Part shown: piece after piece, positions 1-11,389 of the stretch | Layout: the number at the start of each line of letters is the position of its first letter | Position numbering within the stretch: the stretch's first letter is position 1 | Source of the DNA: Ursus arctos | Lineage: Eukaryota > Chordata > Mammalia > Carnivora > Ursidae | Direction of reading: 5' to 3' | DNA length: 64,000 nt | Assembly (NCBI RefSeq): GCF_023065955.2 | Contig: NW_026622919.1 | Span: 4,166,501-4,230,500, forward strand | Translations under genes and position numbers: made by a program | Notes under the pieces: generated by a model | Database searches by the model: none | Seen by the model: the letters and a program-made list of their open reading frames with translations, nothing else | What the model was told of the DNA's origin: nothing

Positions 1-257
1 CTAGCGTAGAATCCGTGGACTGAGTAAAGCTGAGAGTTTTCCCGGGGAGCAGATGTTGTCCAGCCCATCAGGGCCTGAACAGAACACAAAGCAGAAGAAG
101 GGGGATTCTCTCTGACTGTTGAGCCAAGATACCTTCTTCTGCCCCTGGAATGGAATTCACACCACTGGCTTTCCTGGGCCTCGGGCTTGTGCTTGTAGAG
201 ACCTCTCAGTCTCCATAACTACGAGCCGATTCCTTAATAAGAAATCTCTTACCATCT

Positions 258-402
258 CTCTCCATCCCCACCACCTCCACCCCACCTCCTTCCCCACCCC
301 CACCGCCTCTCCTTCCCCACCTCAACCCCCCTCTCCTTCCCCACCCCCACCTCCATCCCCACCTCCATCCTCACCTCCATCCTCACCCCCACCTCCATCT
401 CA
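258..402. repeat. C-rich low-complexity tract (ccacct/ccccat-like)
   Basis: The + strand is almost only C, T and A for about 145 bases, built from degenerate units such as cccacctccat. It creates a proline/serine-rich open frame with no other sign of coding. It is best read as a degenerate polypyrimidine simple repeat. Confidence 0.85.
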
Positions 403-1539
403 ATGTCCAGACTCTCCTGTTTCTCTGGACAGCCCTAGCTAATACGGACACCGTGCCCCACCCTGCCCTACACTGTCCCCTGAGTCCCCATGATTATTTG
501 CAGCAACGCAGAACTCTCGGCTTGTGCAGGCAGTCCTTCTGTGACAGTCACCTCACCCGGTGACTAGAAAGCTCCTGATATCACGATGACGCCCTTTGCT
601 CCAGGACCACCTTGCCCCCTGCTTCTCCCAGGGGACCTGGGGCCACAGAACTCCTCTCCTTACTCTTCCTGAGCCTTCCTCCAAGTTTCCGAATGCTGTC
701 CAGGGCCCCCTGTAAGCCTTCCCTCTGCTCCTTGGGCCACGCTTCTCCTTTCACGCCCTGTAGGGTGCCATAGGGAGCAGACACCTTTGGGGGTGGCAGA
801 CCACTCTTCAACCGCTCACTCACCTACTCTGTGTTGATTCTGTGTGACTCCCCCTTGTGCCTGGGTGAGAGATGAACTGACCTCAGACGGCGCCGGCCAG
901 CTTTTCTCTCTTGGGCATTTGGACCAATGTTATGAAATTGCCATTGGGTTAAACTGGGCTTTGGGGAAGAGCTGATGAAGGCAGGCGCCTCCTGCCAGGT
1001 GGCCGGGGAGCAGGGAGCAGGATGCAGCCACCAGACAGGGGAGAGAGGGCATCGCATGGATGCCTGGCACTGGCTAGTCCCCCTTCGCGCCGTCCCCGAG
1101 GGCCCCACCGTCTCCACCTGTGGGTCCTGCGAGGCACCACAAACCAGTCCGCTCCCTTGTGAAAGCTAAGGCTCCCTTCCCAGCAACTAAAGCTTGGTCA
1201 ACACAGCGCTCAGACCCCTTCTTCTTCCCCGTCCTTCCCTCCCTCTCCCTCGCCACCACCGACTGGGGCAAACCCTGGTTTGTTAGTATCTCTTTTGAAA
1301 TCAGGTGCCAGGTGCAGGAGGGCAGTCCGTCTTGGGGGATCCTGCAGCACACGTGACTTCTATTAATGAGAGCTCAGGCCGGGGCAGGTCGCCGGCTCCT
1401 GAGCCCAGACGGGAAGCCCTCCCATTTATGGTGCCCTCACTAGGGCCTCCCTGCACAGGTGCCAACCCAGGGCCACCGATTACAGCCCAGGGTGCAAAGT
1501 TTGTTTCCTCCCCGTCCCTTCCCCAGCAGTCTGGAGCCT
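403..1539. other. Unique GC-rich sequence, no supported gene
   Basis: An 80-codon minus-strand frame at 581-823 has a protein-like composition and begins next to an AG|GTGAGT donor-like string. There is no acceptor, homology or start context to support an exon. A pyrimidine-rich stretch lies at about 1215-1260. I recognise no interspersed repeat. Confidence 0.55.
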
Positions 1540-1700
1540 GGGGAGTTCCTCTAGTTTCTAAGAATATTCCTCTCCTCAGTGTTAATGATTCCCTTAAGGC
1601 AACCACCATCCCACTCAGCCGGGCTATGATTAGGGTGATTACTTTTCTTCTCGTTATTGCAATTAATAATAATCATGAACACAACTGCTGCCGAAAGCCC
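1540..1700. promoter_or_regulatory. AT-rich putative conserved noncoding element
   Basis: This is a sharp AT-rich island inside GC-rich flanks. Near 1655-1680 it contains gcaattaataataatcat, with overlapping TAAT homeodomain cores, and near 1590 gttaatgattccc. It matches no repeat family I recognise. Enhancer-like function is inference from base composition and motifs only. Confidence 0.35.
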
Positions 1701-2640
1701 GTGGAGCCCCTTCTCTGGGACTGCAGGGGCCCTGGTGCCCACGGGCAACATCCCAGCCCACCCTGCGGCCTCGGGGGTCTCCAGCACCACGAGCCTGCGT
1801 CACTTATCCCAGATCCCAGGGAGTCATGGACTATCGGGGCAGAAAGGGACGGTCGTATCACCTGCGATTCTGTCCCTTCGCAGAGAGGGCCATGGGTTCT
1901 AGAGAGGAGAGGGTTAGCAGCAGTGCCTGGTCCAGACCTCCGGCTGCCTCCAGCCCTGGGCCGGACTTGGGGCCGACTCCCTCCTGCTTCTGCTGTGCTC
2001 AGGGCTGGTGGCTCAGACTAGCTGCGAGGGCCAGCACAAGAGGAAGGTAAACCCTTGCCCAGCAGGAGCAGGCTCCTCTTGCCAGATCTCTTGTCCTCAC
2101 CAGCCTCTATGCTTGGGGTCTTGCTGAGGGCTGTGGGTTCAGCTCATTGGCAGGGCTGGCTGGGAGCCGGGGTGAGGCTCTGAGGCTACAGCTTGCCTGA
2201 CATGTTGGGCTGGGTGTGGAAGCGGGGGTGGGGGGTGTGGGGGGAGGACAATTCCGTTGGGATTGTCAGTTGTCACGCTCACTGAAGTCAGCATGGAAGG
2301 TTCTGGAACATGTGCCCTTTTGTAGGCTCCCTAGTCCCAGAGCAGCCACCCACCCACTTGCTTTGCTTCCCCCCTTGGCACATCCCAGAGACAGCAGAGC
2401 TGCATTTTCATCTGACACACTCAGGTGTTTGGATGACTGCACACATTGGCTTGCTAACCTTTACGTGGCATTAAGGGACTCCCCCCGCAACCCCCCCAAA
2501 GGCAGTAGGCTGCCTGGGCCACCTCTCAGGACAGCCAGTCAACACCTGGCCAGGGCCAAGCATGATTTAGATCTTGTGTCTAAGCAAATGGAACACTTGC
2601 CTGTGGCAGGGAGGACAGGGCACCCCTCCCCCTCCTCCCC
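1701..2640. other. Unique GC-rich sequence, no supported gene
   Basis: The only structure seen is a G-run cluster at about 2223-2246 (G5, G6 and G6 runs with short T/TGT spacers), which could form a G-quadruplex on the + strand. The frames that remain open here look like GC-rich chance frames. Confidence 0.55.
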
Positions 2641-2648
2641 TGGTGGGG

Positions 2649-2690
2649 ATGCGCTGAGGTTGGGGGCACGGCGCTGAGGTTGGGGGCATG
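2649..2690. repeat. 20-bp tandem duplication
   Basis: Two adjacent copies of gcgctgaggttgggggcaygg differ only by a c/t change. This is a local slippage duplication in unique DNA. Confidence 0.85.
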
Positions 2691-2693
2691 GTG

Positions 2694-3104
2694 CGGAGGC
2701 ACCCCTCTTCCGTGGCCAGGTCGGTGCCAGGCTGCCCTTCCCAGCTCCCTGCCCAAGGCCAGGCCTTGCTGCCACCCTGCCAGCCCAGAGCCCAGCACCA
2801 GCCTTTACCCTGCAACACACATCCTCGTTCGGCCCCTCATGAATCTTTCATGGCGCTCCAGAAGTGTTGGTGTGCACGCCGCAGGGCCACTGCAGGCTGC
2901 CTGCTCCAGCGGCTCAGCCAGAGCAGGGAGGAGGCACAGGCAGCAGCTGTGGGGCGGGGGTGCGGGGGGCGGCGGGAGACCCTCAGGCCTGAGTCCAGAC
3001 CACAGCAGCCACAGCAGGTACGAGTGACTGGGGCCGGGGGGCAGCAGCCAGCATCTCCCAGCAGTGTGCACAGCCACCAGCCGCCAGCCACCAGCCACAT
3101 GCGG
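2694..3104. other. Unique GC-rich sequence, no supported gene
   Basis: Several overlapping open frames on both strands reflect the GC richness and run into the C-rich repeat downstream. There is no repeat family and no exon-like structure. Confidence 0.5.
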
Positions 3105-3680
3105 ACCCCTGCACCTCTCCATACGCATCCCTGCACCCCCCATACGCATATACTTCCCCCCACATACACACACACACTCCATACCCTCCCCACTCGCCCA
3201 TACCTCCACCCCCCACCCCATCCTGCCACCTCTACATCCACGTGCCCCACACGCACCCCTACCCCACATCCCCTGCATCCATACTCCCCCTACACCCACA
3301 CTCACTCCCACCCCTACCCCACCATACCCACCCCCCACTCCTTACCACATTTACCCCCAGCCCATCCCCCACCACACTCACCCCCACCCCTACCCCCACC
3401 ATACTCACCCCCACCTGCCACACCCACACTCACATATGCACCTACCCCCCCCTTACCCCACACTCCACCACATTCACACATCTCCCACAACCATATTCAA
3501 CCATATTCCCCTTACCCCACACCTCATACCCTTATACCACCCCCATATCCACATCCACACACCCATATCCCCCTATCCACATACGCCCCCCCACACCCCT
3601 CCACACCCCATACCCCTCCTACATCCACACACACCTATCTACCTACCGGCACACGCGCACACAACCACCCTCACCACCCC
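3105..3680. repeat. Long C/A-rich, G-depleted simple repeat
   Basis: About 575 bases consist of degenerate ccccatacc/cccacac units with very few G residues on the + strand. The complementary strand is therefore G/T-rich. At 3585-3618 the minus strand carries four G4-type runs with 3-6 base loops. Proline/histidine/threonine-rich open frames across it are a by-product of the composition. Confidence 0.85.
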
Positions 3681-3713
3681 CACCACGTTGGGGAGGGGTC
3701 TGCCCTAGTCCTG

Positions 3714-3840
3714 GCAGAGAGAGGGAGAGGGAGGGGGAAGGGGAGGAGAGGAGAGGAAGGGAAGCAGGCAGGGAGTGGGAGAGACAGGCAGGGAGGGCAA
3801 CAGAAGGCACTGGAAGCAGAGAGGGAGAAAAGCTGAGAAA
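3714..3840. repeat. GA-rich purine tract
   Basis: The sequence is gagaggga/ggggaaggg-like with almost no pyrimidines at first, then decays to a mixed GA-rich sequence. Directly after the C/A-rich repeat it produces an abrupt switch in strand composition. Confidence 0.75.
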
Positions 3841-4130
3841 GAACTTAGAAGACAGAGCAGGGCCCCCAGAGGGATGCTGGTTGCAGCCCCTACCTCCTGT
3901 TCAAGCCCATTTCAAGGGCGTTTGTCAAGTGAGACCCCCAAGTGCCTCTTCCCCACACTCAGATGGCAGATGAGGCCTCAGACTCAGGACCCCAGACATA
4001 GTCTCCAGGCCTGGCTCTGTGGGCCTCTCCCCAAGTCAGCCACTAAGGTGCCCAGCAAACCGCCTTCCTACTAACTCGGGCAGAGAACAGAGAGAGACAC
4101 ACATACCCGCTGCTGAGGCAGTCCAACCTT

Positions 4131-5222
4131 GATGCCCAGACCTTACAGGGACGTGTCCAGAAAAGAAAATTATGGGCTGACCTCTCTCGTGAACATGAGT
4201 CCAAGAGTCTTAAACCAAACCTTAGCAGATCAGACCCACCACTGGCAGGGTGAACACAGCATGCACGCACTGGGTTTATCCCCTGAACGGAGAGTCGGTT
4301 TAATAATTTAAATTCAATCAGTGTAGCTCATTGCATTAACAGAATAAAGGAGAAAAATCACCTCGACAGAATCTGAAAGGACATTTGCAATCTCTATGTA
4401 TGTGTACCTCTGTGTCTATTTCCATGAGCATATCTACAGCTATATTTAGTGGCCAGAATATATAAAGAACGTCTACAAATCAATATGAAAAATGTGAATG
4501 ACAGGCATATAAAAAGGGGCTCAACTTCATGAATCATCATGGAAATACAAATTAAAATCACAGAGACACCATGACACAGAAAAGAGTGGGTAACGTGAGA
4601 AAGACGGATTCTCCAAGTACTGGTGAAGAGTGGCCAACTGAACGTCTCCCACTGGTGTGGGGGGTAGATCAAAAACTGGCAATGTCTACTAAAGCCGAAT
4701 GCGTGCCTGCCCTACGACCCCCACGTACACGCCCCAAAGAAACGTGTGCAACGTTCCCTGCAAGACTGTTCACGACAGCACGGTTCATAATTGCCCAAAC
4801 CTGCCAACCACCCGAAAACCCAGACACGGGGGCCGGCTCGGTGTGGCTTGCTCCCACGATGGGCGGCTAGTGGGTAATGAGGATGAACAGCAGCCCCCTC
4901 CCCCCGCCAGAGCTGGGAGGGGATCTCGCACACCGTGTTGGGGCAGACAGACAGACATACAAGCAGGTGTATGTGTAACTCCATGTATGGAGAGCGCGGT
5001 CTCTGATACAGAAGTCGTGACTGTGGCCGTCCAGGCAGGGGGTTGGTGACAGAAGGGGCGGGAGGGGACCTCTGCGGCGTGGGCAGTGTTCTCTTCTTGA
5101 TCTGGGTCTTGATCACGTGGGTGGGCTCCATTTGTGACAATTCATGGAGCTGGAGACACAGTGTCACGCGTCTCTCTGTGCATATTACACTTTAATAAAA
5201 TGCTTCCTTTTAAAAGCTGATA
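4131..5222 (+). mobile_element. L1 (LINE-1, old L1M type) fragment, internally deleted
   Basis: The left part (4150-4390) reads like the reverse-transcriptase region of L1 ORF2 in sense: a gaaaagaaaattatgggc string, then a gcattaacagaataaagg string. After about 4400 it jumps to the ORF2 3' end (ccagaatatataaagaac, then ggaaatacaaattaaaatca) and continues to a 3' UTR ending near aataaaatgctt. Much of ORF2 between is missing. All frames are broken, so it is a dead element. Family and direction rest on remembered L1 sequence; the subfamily is unresolved. Confidence 0.8.
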
Positions 5223-7139
5223 TGCCCAACAGAAGCCTCCCTAGGAACCTCGGAGAAGGGGGTGTGGGGCCCAGCAGTGGGTGCCCACTCTGGGTCTGCA
5301 TTCATGCATTGGGAAGCCCACCCCGAAAGGGGATAGAGGCCCTCTCACTTCCACAAGGCGGCCTGGTCATGGAGTGTCAGTCACAGAGGACCAAAGAGGG
5401 TGCTGTGTTTCCAAACCCTCACTCTTCGGAGGAGGACACGGAGCCTGATCAGGGGCCGGGCACTTGTCCAAGGTTGCTTGACAGGCCCTGCCCAGTGCTC
5501 ATTCTGGGAGCCCATTACCACGTGCCTGGTGGCTTTGCCTGGGGACGGCAAGGGTTTTCCTCCCTCTTCTGCAGCCTCCATCTGTCCTTGCCCAGTGATC
5601 CCGTGCCGAGTCCGGGGTCCAGCTGGCTTGCCCACCTGCAGGTCATCCTTGGCCTGTCAGTGCGGCATTATTGCCTGCGAAGGGCTGGTGGCCACCCGCG
5701 GAGCACCTGGGGCCTGGACGGGCTCCCGCAGAGATGCTGAGGCTCAGAGGAAAAGGTCACCCAAACCCTGAACAGGGAGTGGGCTCCATATGCTAAACTG
5801 TGGGCATGAAGGGGTGAGTGGGGAACAAGGTGTGAAGGCCCTGCCACCTTCAGGACTGGGTACGGAGGGACTCAACCCCCCCCGCCCTCCCCCCTGTCCT
5901 CCCCCCCAACCCTGGGCAGAGTCCTGGGTCCATCCCCAGAGGGTATCCTGTGCAGGCAGGTCGGGGAGGGGGCGGCCCAGGTGATTCTCGGGCAGGTGGG
6001 CTTAGTTCCCAATTGCCATCACCTGTTTCCTCAGCCCCGCCCCCTGACGTGCATCCTCCTCGCCGGAAGCCGGAAGCCCGAAGCACGTGGGCTGTGCGCC
6101 GTGGGCCCTGCACAGGGCCTGCCTCCCTTGCCCTTACGTGCTCACTGCCGCCCTGCACTTGGGCTGGAGGAGAGCACAGTGAACCAGGGGACCCTGGACC
6201 CCGTAGCCGAGAGGCAGACACTGTGGCCTTGTGCCCCGTCTCCCGTAAGCCCGTGCTGTCGCTGCACACGGGTCCTGCAGCCCCCTGGGAAGCAGGCTGC
6301 CAGAGGGACCCCGTCCTCCACGTCCTCCACGTTCTCCAGGTCCTCACCCAGGGGGCTGCTTCGGGCAGGCTCGGGGACGTCTCCCCAGCCCGGCTTCTTG
6401 GGGGTTACGTATTTGCAAGCAGAGAGGAGAGGAGGCTCCCCTGGCCCGACCAGCATCACCATCCTCCCCAGCTCTCCAGCTGCTGAGGGCTTCAAGGGAA
6501 ACGCAATTAGAGTCTCCTACCGTCGGCTTCTGGGGACGGCGACATCATTATCTGACGGCAGTTCACCTTGACACGCAGAGGACAGGCAGGGAACGGAATG
6601 ATTCTCCAGCCCTGGAGACGAGGGCCCCGTGGACAGCCTCGGAGTGTGCTGAGCGAAGGTAGGAGCGGCAGAGGGAAGGAGGGGAGGAGTGCTAGGAAGG
6701 GTCAGGGGGTGACTTGAGGGCAAGGAGAGAAGAGCAGGGAAGGACAAACTGGTGTCAACGAGTGATCTTAGGAGGTGACCTGGCATGGGTCTTGTCCTCC
6801 CTAGGGGCTTCCAGCTGGGTTTTACTTAGTCATTTTATGAAAGGCAGTTTGCAGTAGTTTGGGGAAAGATGGCAAATGTCCCCAAATGGTGTTCGGTGCA
6901 CCGGCGTGGAAGTCTGGCTGTGGTGATGAGCAAAGGAGGTGCATACGTGGACGGGGCTCTGCAGACATGTGGCTCGGGGGGGAAAGGCGGGGGCGGGGCG
7001 GCTGGCTGGCAGTGCAGGGCTCCCGTGGTCGGGGAAGGTGGCCATGGGGCCAGGCTCACGGGGCTGGCTGGACTGCGTTCACGTGCCAGCTGGATGCTCA
7101 GTGGTGGTGTGACCTGAGGCTCAGGTTTGTCTTTTAAGT
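5223..7139. other. Unique GC-rich sequence, no supported gene
   Basis: It contains a C-run cluster at 5877-5911, four degenerate 9-bp gtcctccac repeats at about 6310-6348, a small AT-rich segment at 6490-6580 (cgcaattagagtctcc, then gacatcattatctgac), and a GC-box-like gggcggggcg at 6991-7000. None of these is enough to call a promoter or exon. Confidence 0.5.
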
Positions 7140-7925
7140 GAGAGCCACACAACAGACAATTCACCATTTTAAAGTGAACAGTTCAGTGGCATTTAGTGGA
7201 TTCACAGTACCGTGCAACCACCACCTCCCCCCAGGTCTAAACATTTTCATCGCCCAGATAAAACCCTGTGTCCACTTATAGTCACCACCTCCCCCCCAGC
7301 CCCTGTAATCACTGATGTGCTTTCTGTCTGTACAGAATGCCCTAATCTGGAGATTTGGTGTAAATGACGTCATGCAGCGCCTGGTCTTTTGTGGCTCCTT
7401 TCACCTAGCACCACGTGCTGGAGCGTCAGCCACGCTGTAGCAGGTGCTCGCGCTCCCCTCCTTTTAAGGGCTCGGTGATATCTCACCGTGTGGCTAGACC
7501 ACACTTGGTTTATCCGTTCTCTGGCTGATGGACATGGGGGTTGTTTCCGTCTTTGGGCTATTGTGAGCAGTGCTGCTGCGAACACGTGTGTCCACGTATG
7601 TGAGTCCCTGTTTTCCGGGGGCGTCTCTACCCAGGAGTGGAATCCTGAGTCACGTGGCAATTTTGTGATTGACTGGGGAACCGTCACACTGTTTTTCCAC
7701 CAGCAGCGTACGAGGGCTCCGATTTCTCCCCAGCCCACCACTCGTGAGGCCCTTTAAGAGAACAAAAGCTGTCGCCATCCCAGTCGGGGTGACGTGGTAT
7801 CTTCTTGGCGCTTGGATTTGTATTCCCTCGTGACTAATGGTGCTGAGGATCTCTTCGTGTGCGTTTCGGCCATCTGCCTGTTTTCTCTGCAGAAATGGCT
7901 CTTCTGGTCCTTCGCTCATTGACGA
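7140..7925 (-). mobile_element. L1 (old L1M type) 3' end, antisense
   Basis: The + strand reads as the reverse complement of an L1M 3' region. It has ttcaccattttaaagtg, cagttcagtggcattt, a pyrimidine-rich stretch, tgatggacatgggggttg, ctattgtgagcagtgctgc and a tail near cattgacg. It has diverged strongly, including many new CpG-like changes, and is non-functional. A full CRE palindrome lies inside at 7365-7372. Confidence 0.85.
7365..7372. promoter_or_regulatory. Perfect CRE palindrome inside an L1 fossil
   Basis: TGACGTCA is present where the L1 consensus, as I remember it, reads roughly tggaatcat. It is the consensus binding palindrome for CREB/ATF factors. Occupancy is unknown and a chance origin is possible. 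Confidence 0.35.
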
Positions 7926-7954
7926 GCTTCTGACGCGGAGCTGTGTGCTTCTTG

Positions 7955-8025
7955 AAGCCTTAGTTTGCTCATCTGTAGAATGGGGACCATGACAGTGCCT
8001 CCTGCGTGGGAGGCGGAGAAGCCGT
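7955..8025 (+). mobile_element. MIR SINE fragment (weak)
   Basis: A tagtttgctcatctgtag string followed by aatggggacc and agtgcctcc resembles the MIR core in sense orientation. It is short and diverged. Confidence 0.45.
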
Positions 8026-9141
8026 CCTGGTTTCCCGAGGCTGTTCTGGTTTCGGGGGGCCCCTGAAACCCCTGAGGCGCGGGCAGCGTGGGGATGGACG
8101 GAGGTGGGGCGTGGGAAGCGTGGGGCAGAGTGTCGGCTTGGGAAATGTCAGCTGTTATTACTTCTAATCATTTTGAGTGCATACTTACAGAGAGCAGTCT
8201 GAAATGTAAAAATCCAAAGGCAGAAGTTAAAGTCACCTCTAGGCCACCCCATGAAAAGTTTCGGGAGGTTTGAACATTTTTTAGATGTTAGAACCTTGGG
8301 GATGTTAGCATGAGGAGAAGGGAACAGTAACAATCCTAATAATTTCATCAGTAATATGTATTGAGCCATCGTCACGTACCAGATGCAGAAGGAGAAGCTG
8401 AGGGACTGAGAAAAGGAGACCAGTGATGGGAGAGGCCCCTCTGGAGGCAGCAGGGCCGAAAGGGCTGGGATCACGGCGATGTGGGTGACGAAGTGTCCAA
8501 GGAAGGAAACGGGCCTGTGGGTCCTGCCTCTCATGGCATTTCTGTTTCTGGAGAGCCTTAGGCGTAGCCTCGGCCCGGGGCTCAGAGGCACAGGCCACAT
8601 GGGGAGTCTCCTGGGACCTCTCTCGTCTTGCTGCCTCTCGTTTCAGGGGTCAGCCTGGGCCTCCCATCTGAGAGTCCCAGCAGGCTCTAGAGCCCCTTCT
8701 ACTGAATCATCCATTCAGCACTGGCCGGTGCCCCGATGGATCAGAGCCTGTGCTAAAAGGGGACATGAGACCCTCTTGAGCATCTCCGGAGTGAACAGAG
8801 CCTGGAGGCAGGGTCCAGCTGTCGGTTCTGGGAAAGCCCTGGTGCCCCGGGAATCCCCCTGGGATGTGGTCCTTCCTGGCGTGAGAGGCCCCATTCTGGA
8901 ATGCAGAGCAGATGCATAGCAAGCAACAATGGCTCCTGGATCCCTGGTACAGCCTGCTGAGGCCCACTGCTAGCGTTTCCGAACAGGGGCTGTGATGGGC
9001 CACATCTGGTTTGCCTGGCCAGGGATCAGGACAGCTCATAGAAAGTGGAGAAGCAGCCTTGGGTACAGAGTCTCAGGACGCAGGGTCCAGGTCCTCTTGG
9101 CATCCTCCATGTCCAAAGACAGAGGCAGAAGGAGACAAGGG
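8026..9141. other. Unique sequence, no supported gene
   Basis: A weak MIR-like string (atgtattgagccatcgtcacgt) is seen near 8357. A moderately AT-rich stretch lies at 8150-8360. No coding signal is supported. Confidence 0.5.
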
Positions 9142-9235
9142 GCCTGGCTCCAGGTAGTGGCTCTGCCATTTACCAGCTGTGTGACCTTGAACAGGTCATC
9201 ATTTTTCTAGTGACAGGATTGGACTGGATCCTCTG
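9142..9235 (+). mobile_element. MIR SINE
   Basis: The string tggctctgccatttaccagc, then tgtgtgaccttgaacaggtc, is the diagnostic MIR tRNA-to-core segment in sense. The 3' part fades after about 9230. Confidence 0.8.
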
Positions 9236-9557
9236 TACATGACACATTCCCAAGGGTCTTCAGGAAGACCTGTGGGTAAGCTAGCTCTGTGTCAGGCTTT
9301 GCCAGCGGCCACTGCGAACCCCTGTTGGAATAGTCTGTGTTCTCGATTCTCTGAGCGTGTATTTACTAAATACCTTTGATGTGCCCGGAACTCTACGGCA
9401 AGCCTGCTCTCTGAGGGCACACGTGGTTGCTGCCCACCTGGAGTTCAACTTCTACCAGAGTAGACTTCTTCCGTGTCATTCCAGACGGCAGGGCCTTGGC
9501 CAATGAGCAAAAGTCATGGGGGGGTGGGTTTGGATTTGGGTTTGATACTAGGCAGAA
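9236..9557. other. Unique sequence, nothing recognised
   Basis: A ctgtgtcaggctttgccagc string and a tatttactaaatacctttg string suggest a decayed MIR or L2 trace at most. Confidence 0.45.
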
Positions 9558-9692
9558 CTTTTTTTTTTTTAAAGTAAGCTTCATGCTGGGCGTGGAGCCC
9601 AATGTGTGGCTTGAGCTCATGGCCTTGAGATCATGACCTGAGCTGAAATCAAGACTTGGACACTTAACCGACTGAGCCACCCAGGCGCCCCC
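9558..9692 (-). mobile_element. SINEC (tRNA-Lys CAN-SINE), short older copy
   Basis: A poly-T/aaagtaag tail at the left and an actgagccacccaggcgccc head at the right give minus orientation. The GA-rich middle found in the longer copies is absent, and the internal sequence (gagatcatgacctgagctg) is the SINEC body. The flanks only weakly suggest a target duplication (ctag..). Confidence 0.93.
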
Positions 9693-9844
9693 TAGCAAGG
9701 ACTTTCTAATCATCCAGTGACAACAGAATGGAGTAGGCTGCCTTGTGAGATAGTGAGCGACCTGTCTCTGGAGATGCTCAGAAAGCGATGGAAGGCATGG
9801 AAGAGGTGGTGGATGGACTCTAAGCCAATTCCCACGACCCTACC

Positions 9845-10375
9845 TGCTGGTGTTCACAGCCTTACGTGTAGGCAGGGCCCGTGGCTTACTTCTTCTAACG
9901 GACAGAATATAGCAAAGGTGATGGGATGTCATTTCCATGGGTTTGTTACATGAGATTGTGACATCTGAGGCTTTCTCTCTGGCTGGTGTTGGGCACACGG
10001 CTGTGTTGGGGTGGCCCACATGGCATGCAGCTGAAGGTAAGCCCTGGTCAGCTACCAGCTAGGCACCGAAGGTGATCTCTGGCCAACAGCCGGCAAGAAG
10101 CTGAGGCCCTCACTCCAACAGGCCACAAACAACTCAATTCTTCCACCAACCCCAGGAGGGCTGGAAGCAGACCCTTCCCCAGTTGAGCCTCAGATAAGCC
10201 TGCGGCCCTGACCTCCTTTGCAGCTTTCAGGTGAGATGGGAAGCGGAGGACCCAGGCAAGCCATGCTGGACTCTTGACCTGCAGAGATGGGGTGTAATAA
10301 GCTCAGGCTGTCTTAAGCTGCGAGGGTGTTTGTAGTGGTGTTATTATGCAGCAGTGGGTAAGCAGTGCAGACTGC
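9845..10375 (+). mobile_element. MaLR (MLT1-type) solitary LTR
   Basis: The sequence follows the MLT1 LTR pattern in sense: cttctaacggacagaatatagc, gtgatgggatgtcatttcc, ttacatgagattgtgac, a gaggccctcactccaacagg segment, ccttccccagttgagcctc, and a 3' portion with a degenerate gagataataa equivalent and atgcagcag. No internal retroviral coding sequence flanks it. It is an ancient non-autonomous endogenous retrovirus-like remnant. Confidence 0.8.
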
Positions 10376-11158
10376 TGCAAAGCGGAGGCCAGCCTGGCTC
10401 CCTGGATGCCCCTTCTCACCCAGGGATGCCCTCCTCCTCTCCATCTCCTGCGTTATACTCCGTTCAGTTTCTTGCATCCATTGGGGACCCAATGCACGTT
10501 TGTGAAGTGATATGCTGTCTTAGCCCTGGCTTATGCCTCAGAGAGGCAGGAGGCCTGGCCTACAAGGAGGAAGGGCCTGAGCAGCACTGGGGTGGGGCCG
10601 GGGGCTCAGATTCCTCACTCACTCTGGCTGCTCCCTCCCAGTGTGACCTGGGGCCTGGCGGGCCAGGCGTCGGGCACCTTACTGACGAAACATTGGGTCT
10701 ACCCACTCACAGGGCTGTGCAGGTCAGCTGAGCTTATGTGACAGCCTGTGGAGAGGCTCGCTGAGGTAAGGAGTTAGTATTTGTTATGAAATGTCACAAG
10801 CATTCCTGCTGGGTGACTCATGAGGCTCGGGGACTTGGAGCGTTTCCCTTCCAAATAAGGCTGGGATGGAGCTCCTCGTTTGAGTCTGGAGCCTCCGGGA
10901 GCGGGTCTGGAGACCTCACCCATCCTACCTGCGCCTCCTCGTCTCTCGTTAGAGAACCCACCTGAGGCGATGGGATTATGAACCCCGGGTCTCTGTGGGA
11001 ACTGGTGGGTGGCCTCCTGCCATCTGTGAGGGCCTCCCCTCAGCTGAGCAGGTGGAGGGGCGTCTTGGGCTTCCCTTTGTGAGCGCAGGGGGAGACCACA
11101 GTCTGGTTCGTGGGTAAAGAGACAGATGGGAAGATGGAGAGAACAGTAACCAGGAGAC
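10376..11158. other. Unique sequence, no supported gene
   Basis: It is GC-rich with short open frames on both strands and no splice-flanked exon. No recognisable repeat lies between the LTR and the next SINE. Confidence 0.5.
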
Positions 11159-11389
11159 ACAAACCAATCGTCTTCTTTTTTTATTTTAGAGATTTTATTT
11201 ATTTATTTGAGACAGAGAGAGAGGGCATGAGTGGTGGGGGGAGCACAGAGGGAGAGGGAGAAGCAGACTCCCCGCTGAGCAGGGAGCCCCACGTGGGGCT
11301 CGATCCCAGGACCCTGGGATCATGACCTGAGCCGAAGGCAGACGCTTCACCGACAGAGCCACCCAGACGCCCTACAAATCAATCTTCTT
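11159..11389 (-). mobile_element. SINEC with target-site duplication
   Basis: The SINE body is 11176-11373, with a TTTA-rich tail at the left, a GA-rich middle and an acagagccacccagacgccc head at the right. Flanking duplications are acaaaccaatcgtcttc at 11159-11175 and acaaatcaatcttctt at about 11374-11389, near-identical. They show retrotransposition through L1-type machinery. Confidence 0.95.

Noticed and set aside
581..823. 80-codon minus-strand frame with protein-like composition beside an AG|GTGAGT string
   Set aside because: The donor-like string lies at the wrong end for this exon, no acceptor is convincing, and frames this short are common by chance.
2688..3836. Long proline/histidine/threonine-rich frames
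   Set aside because: They arise from the C/A-rich, G-depleted simple repeat; stop codons are suppressed by composition in several frames.
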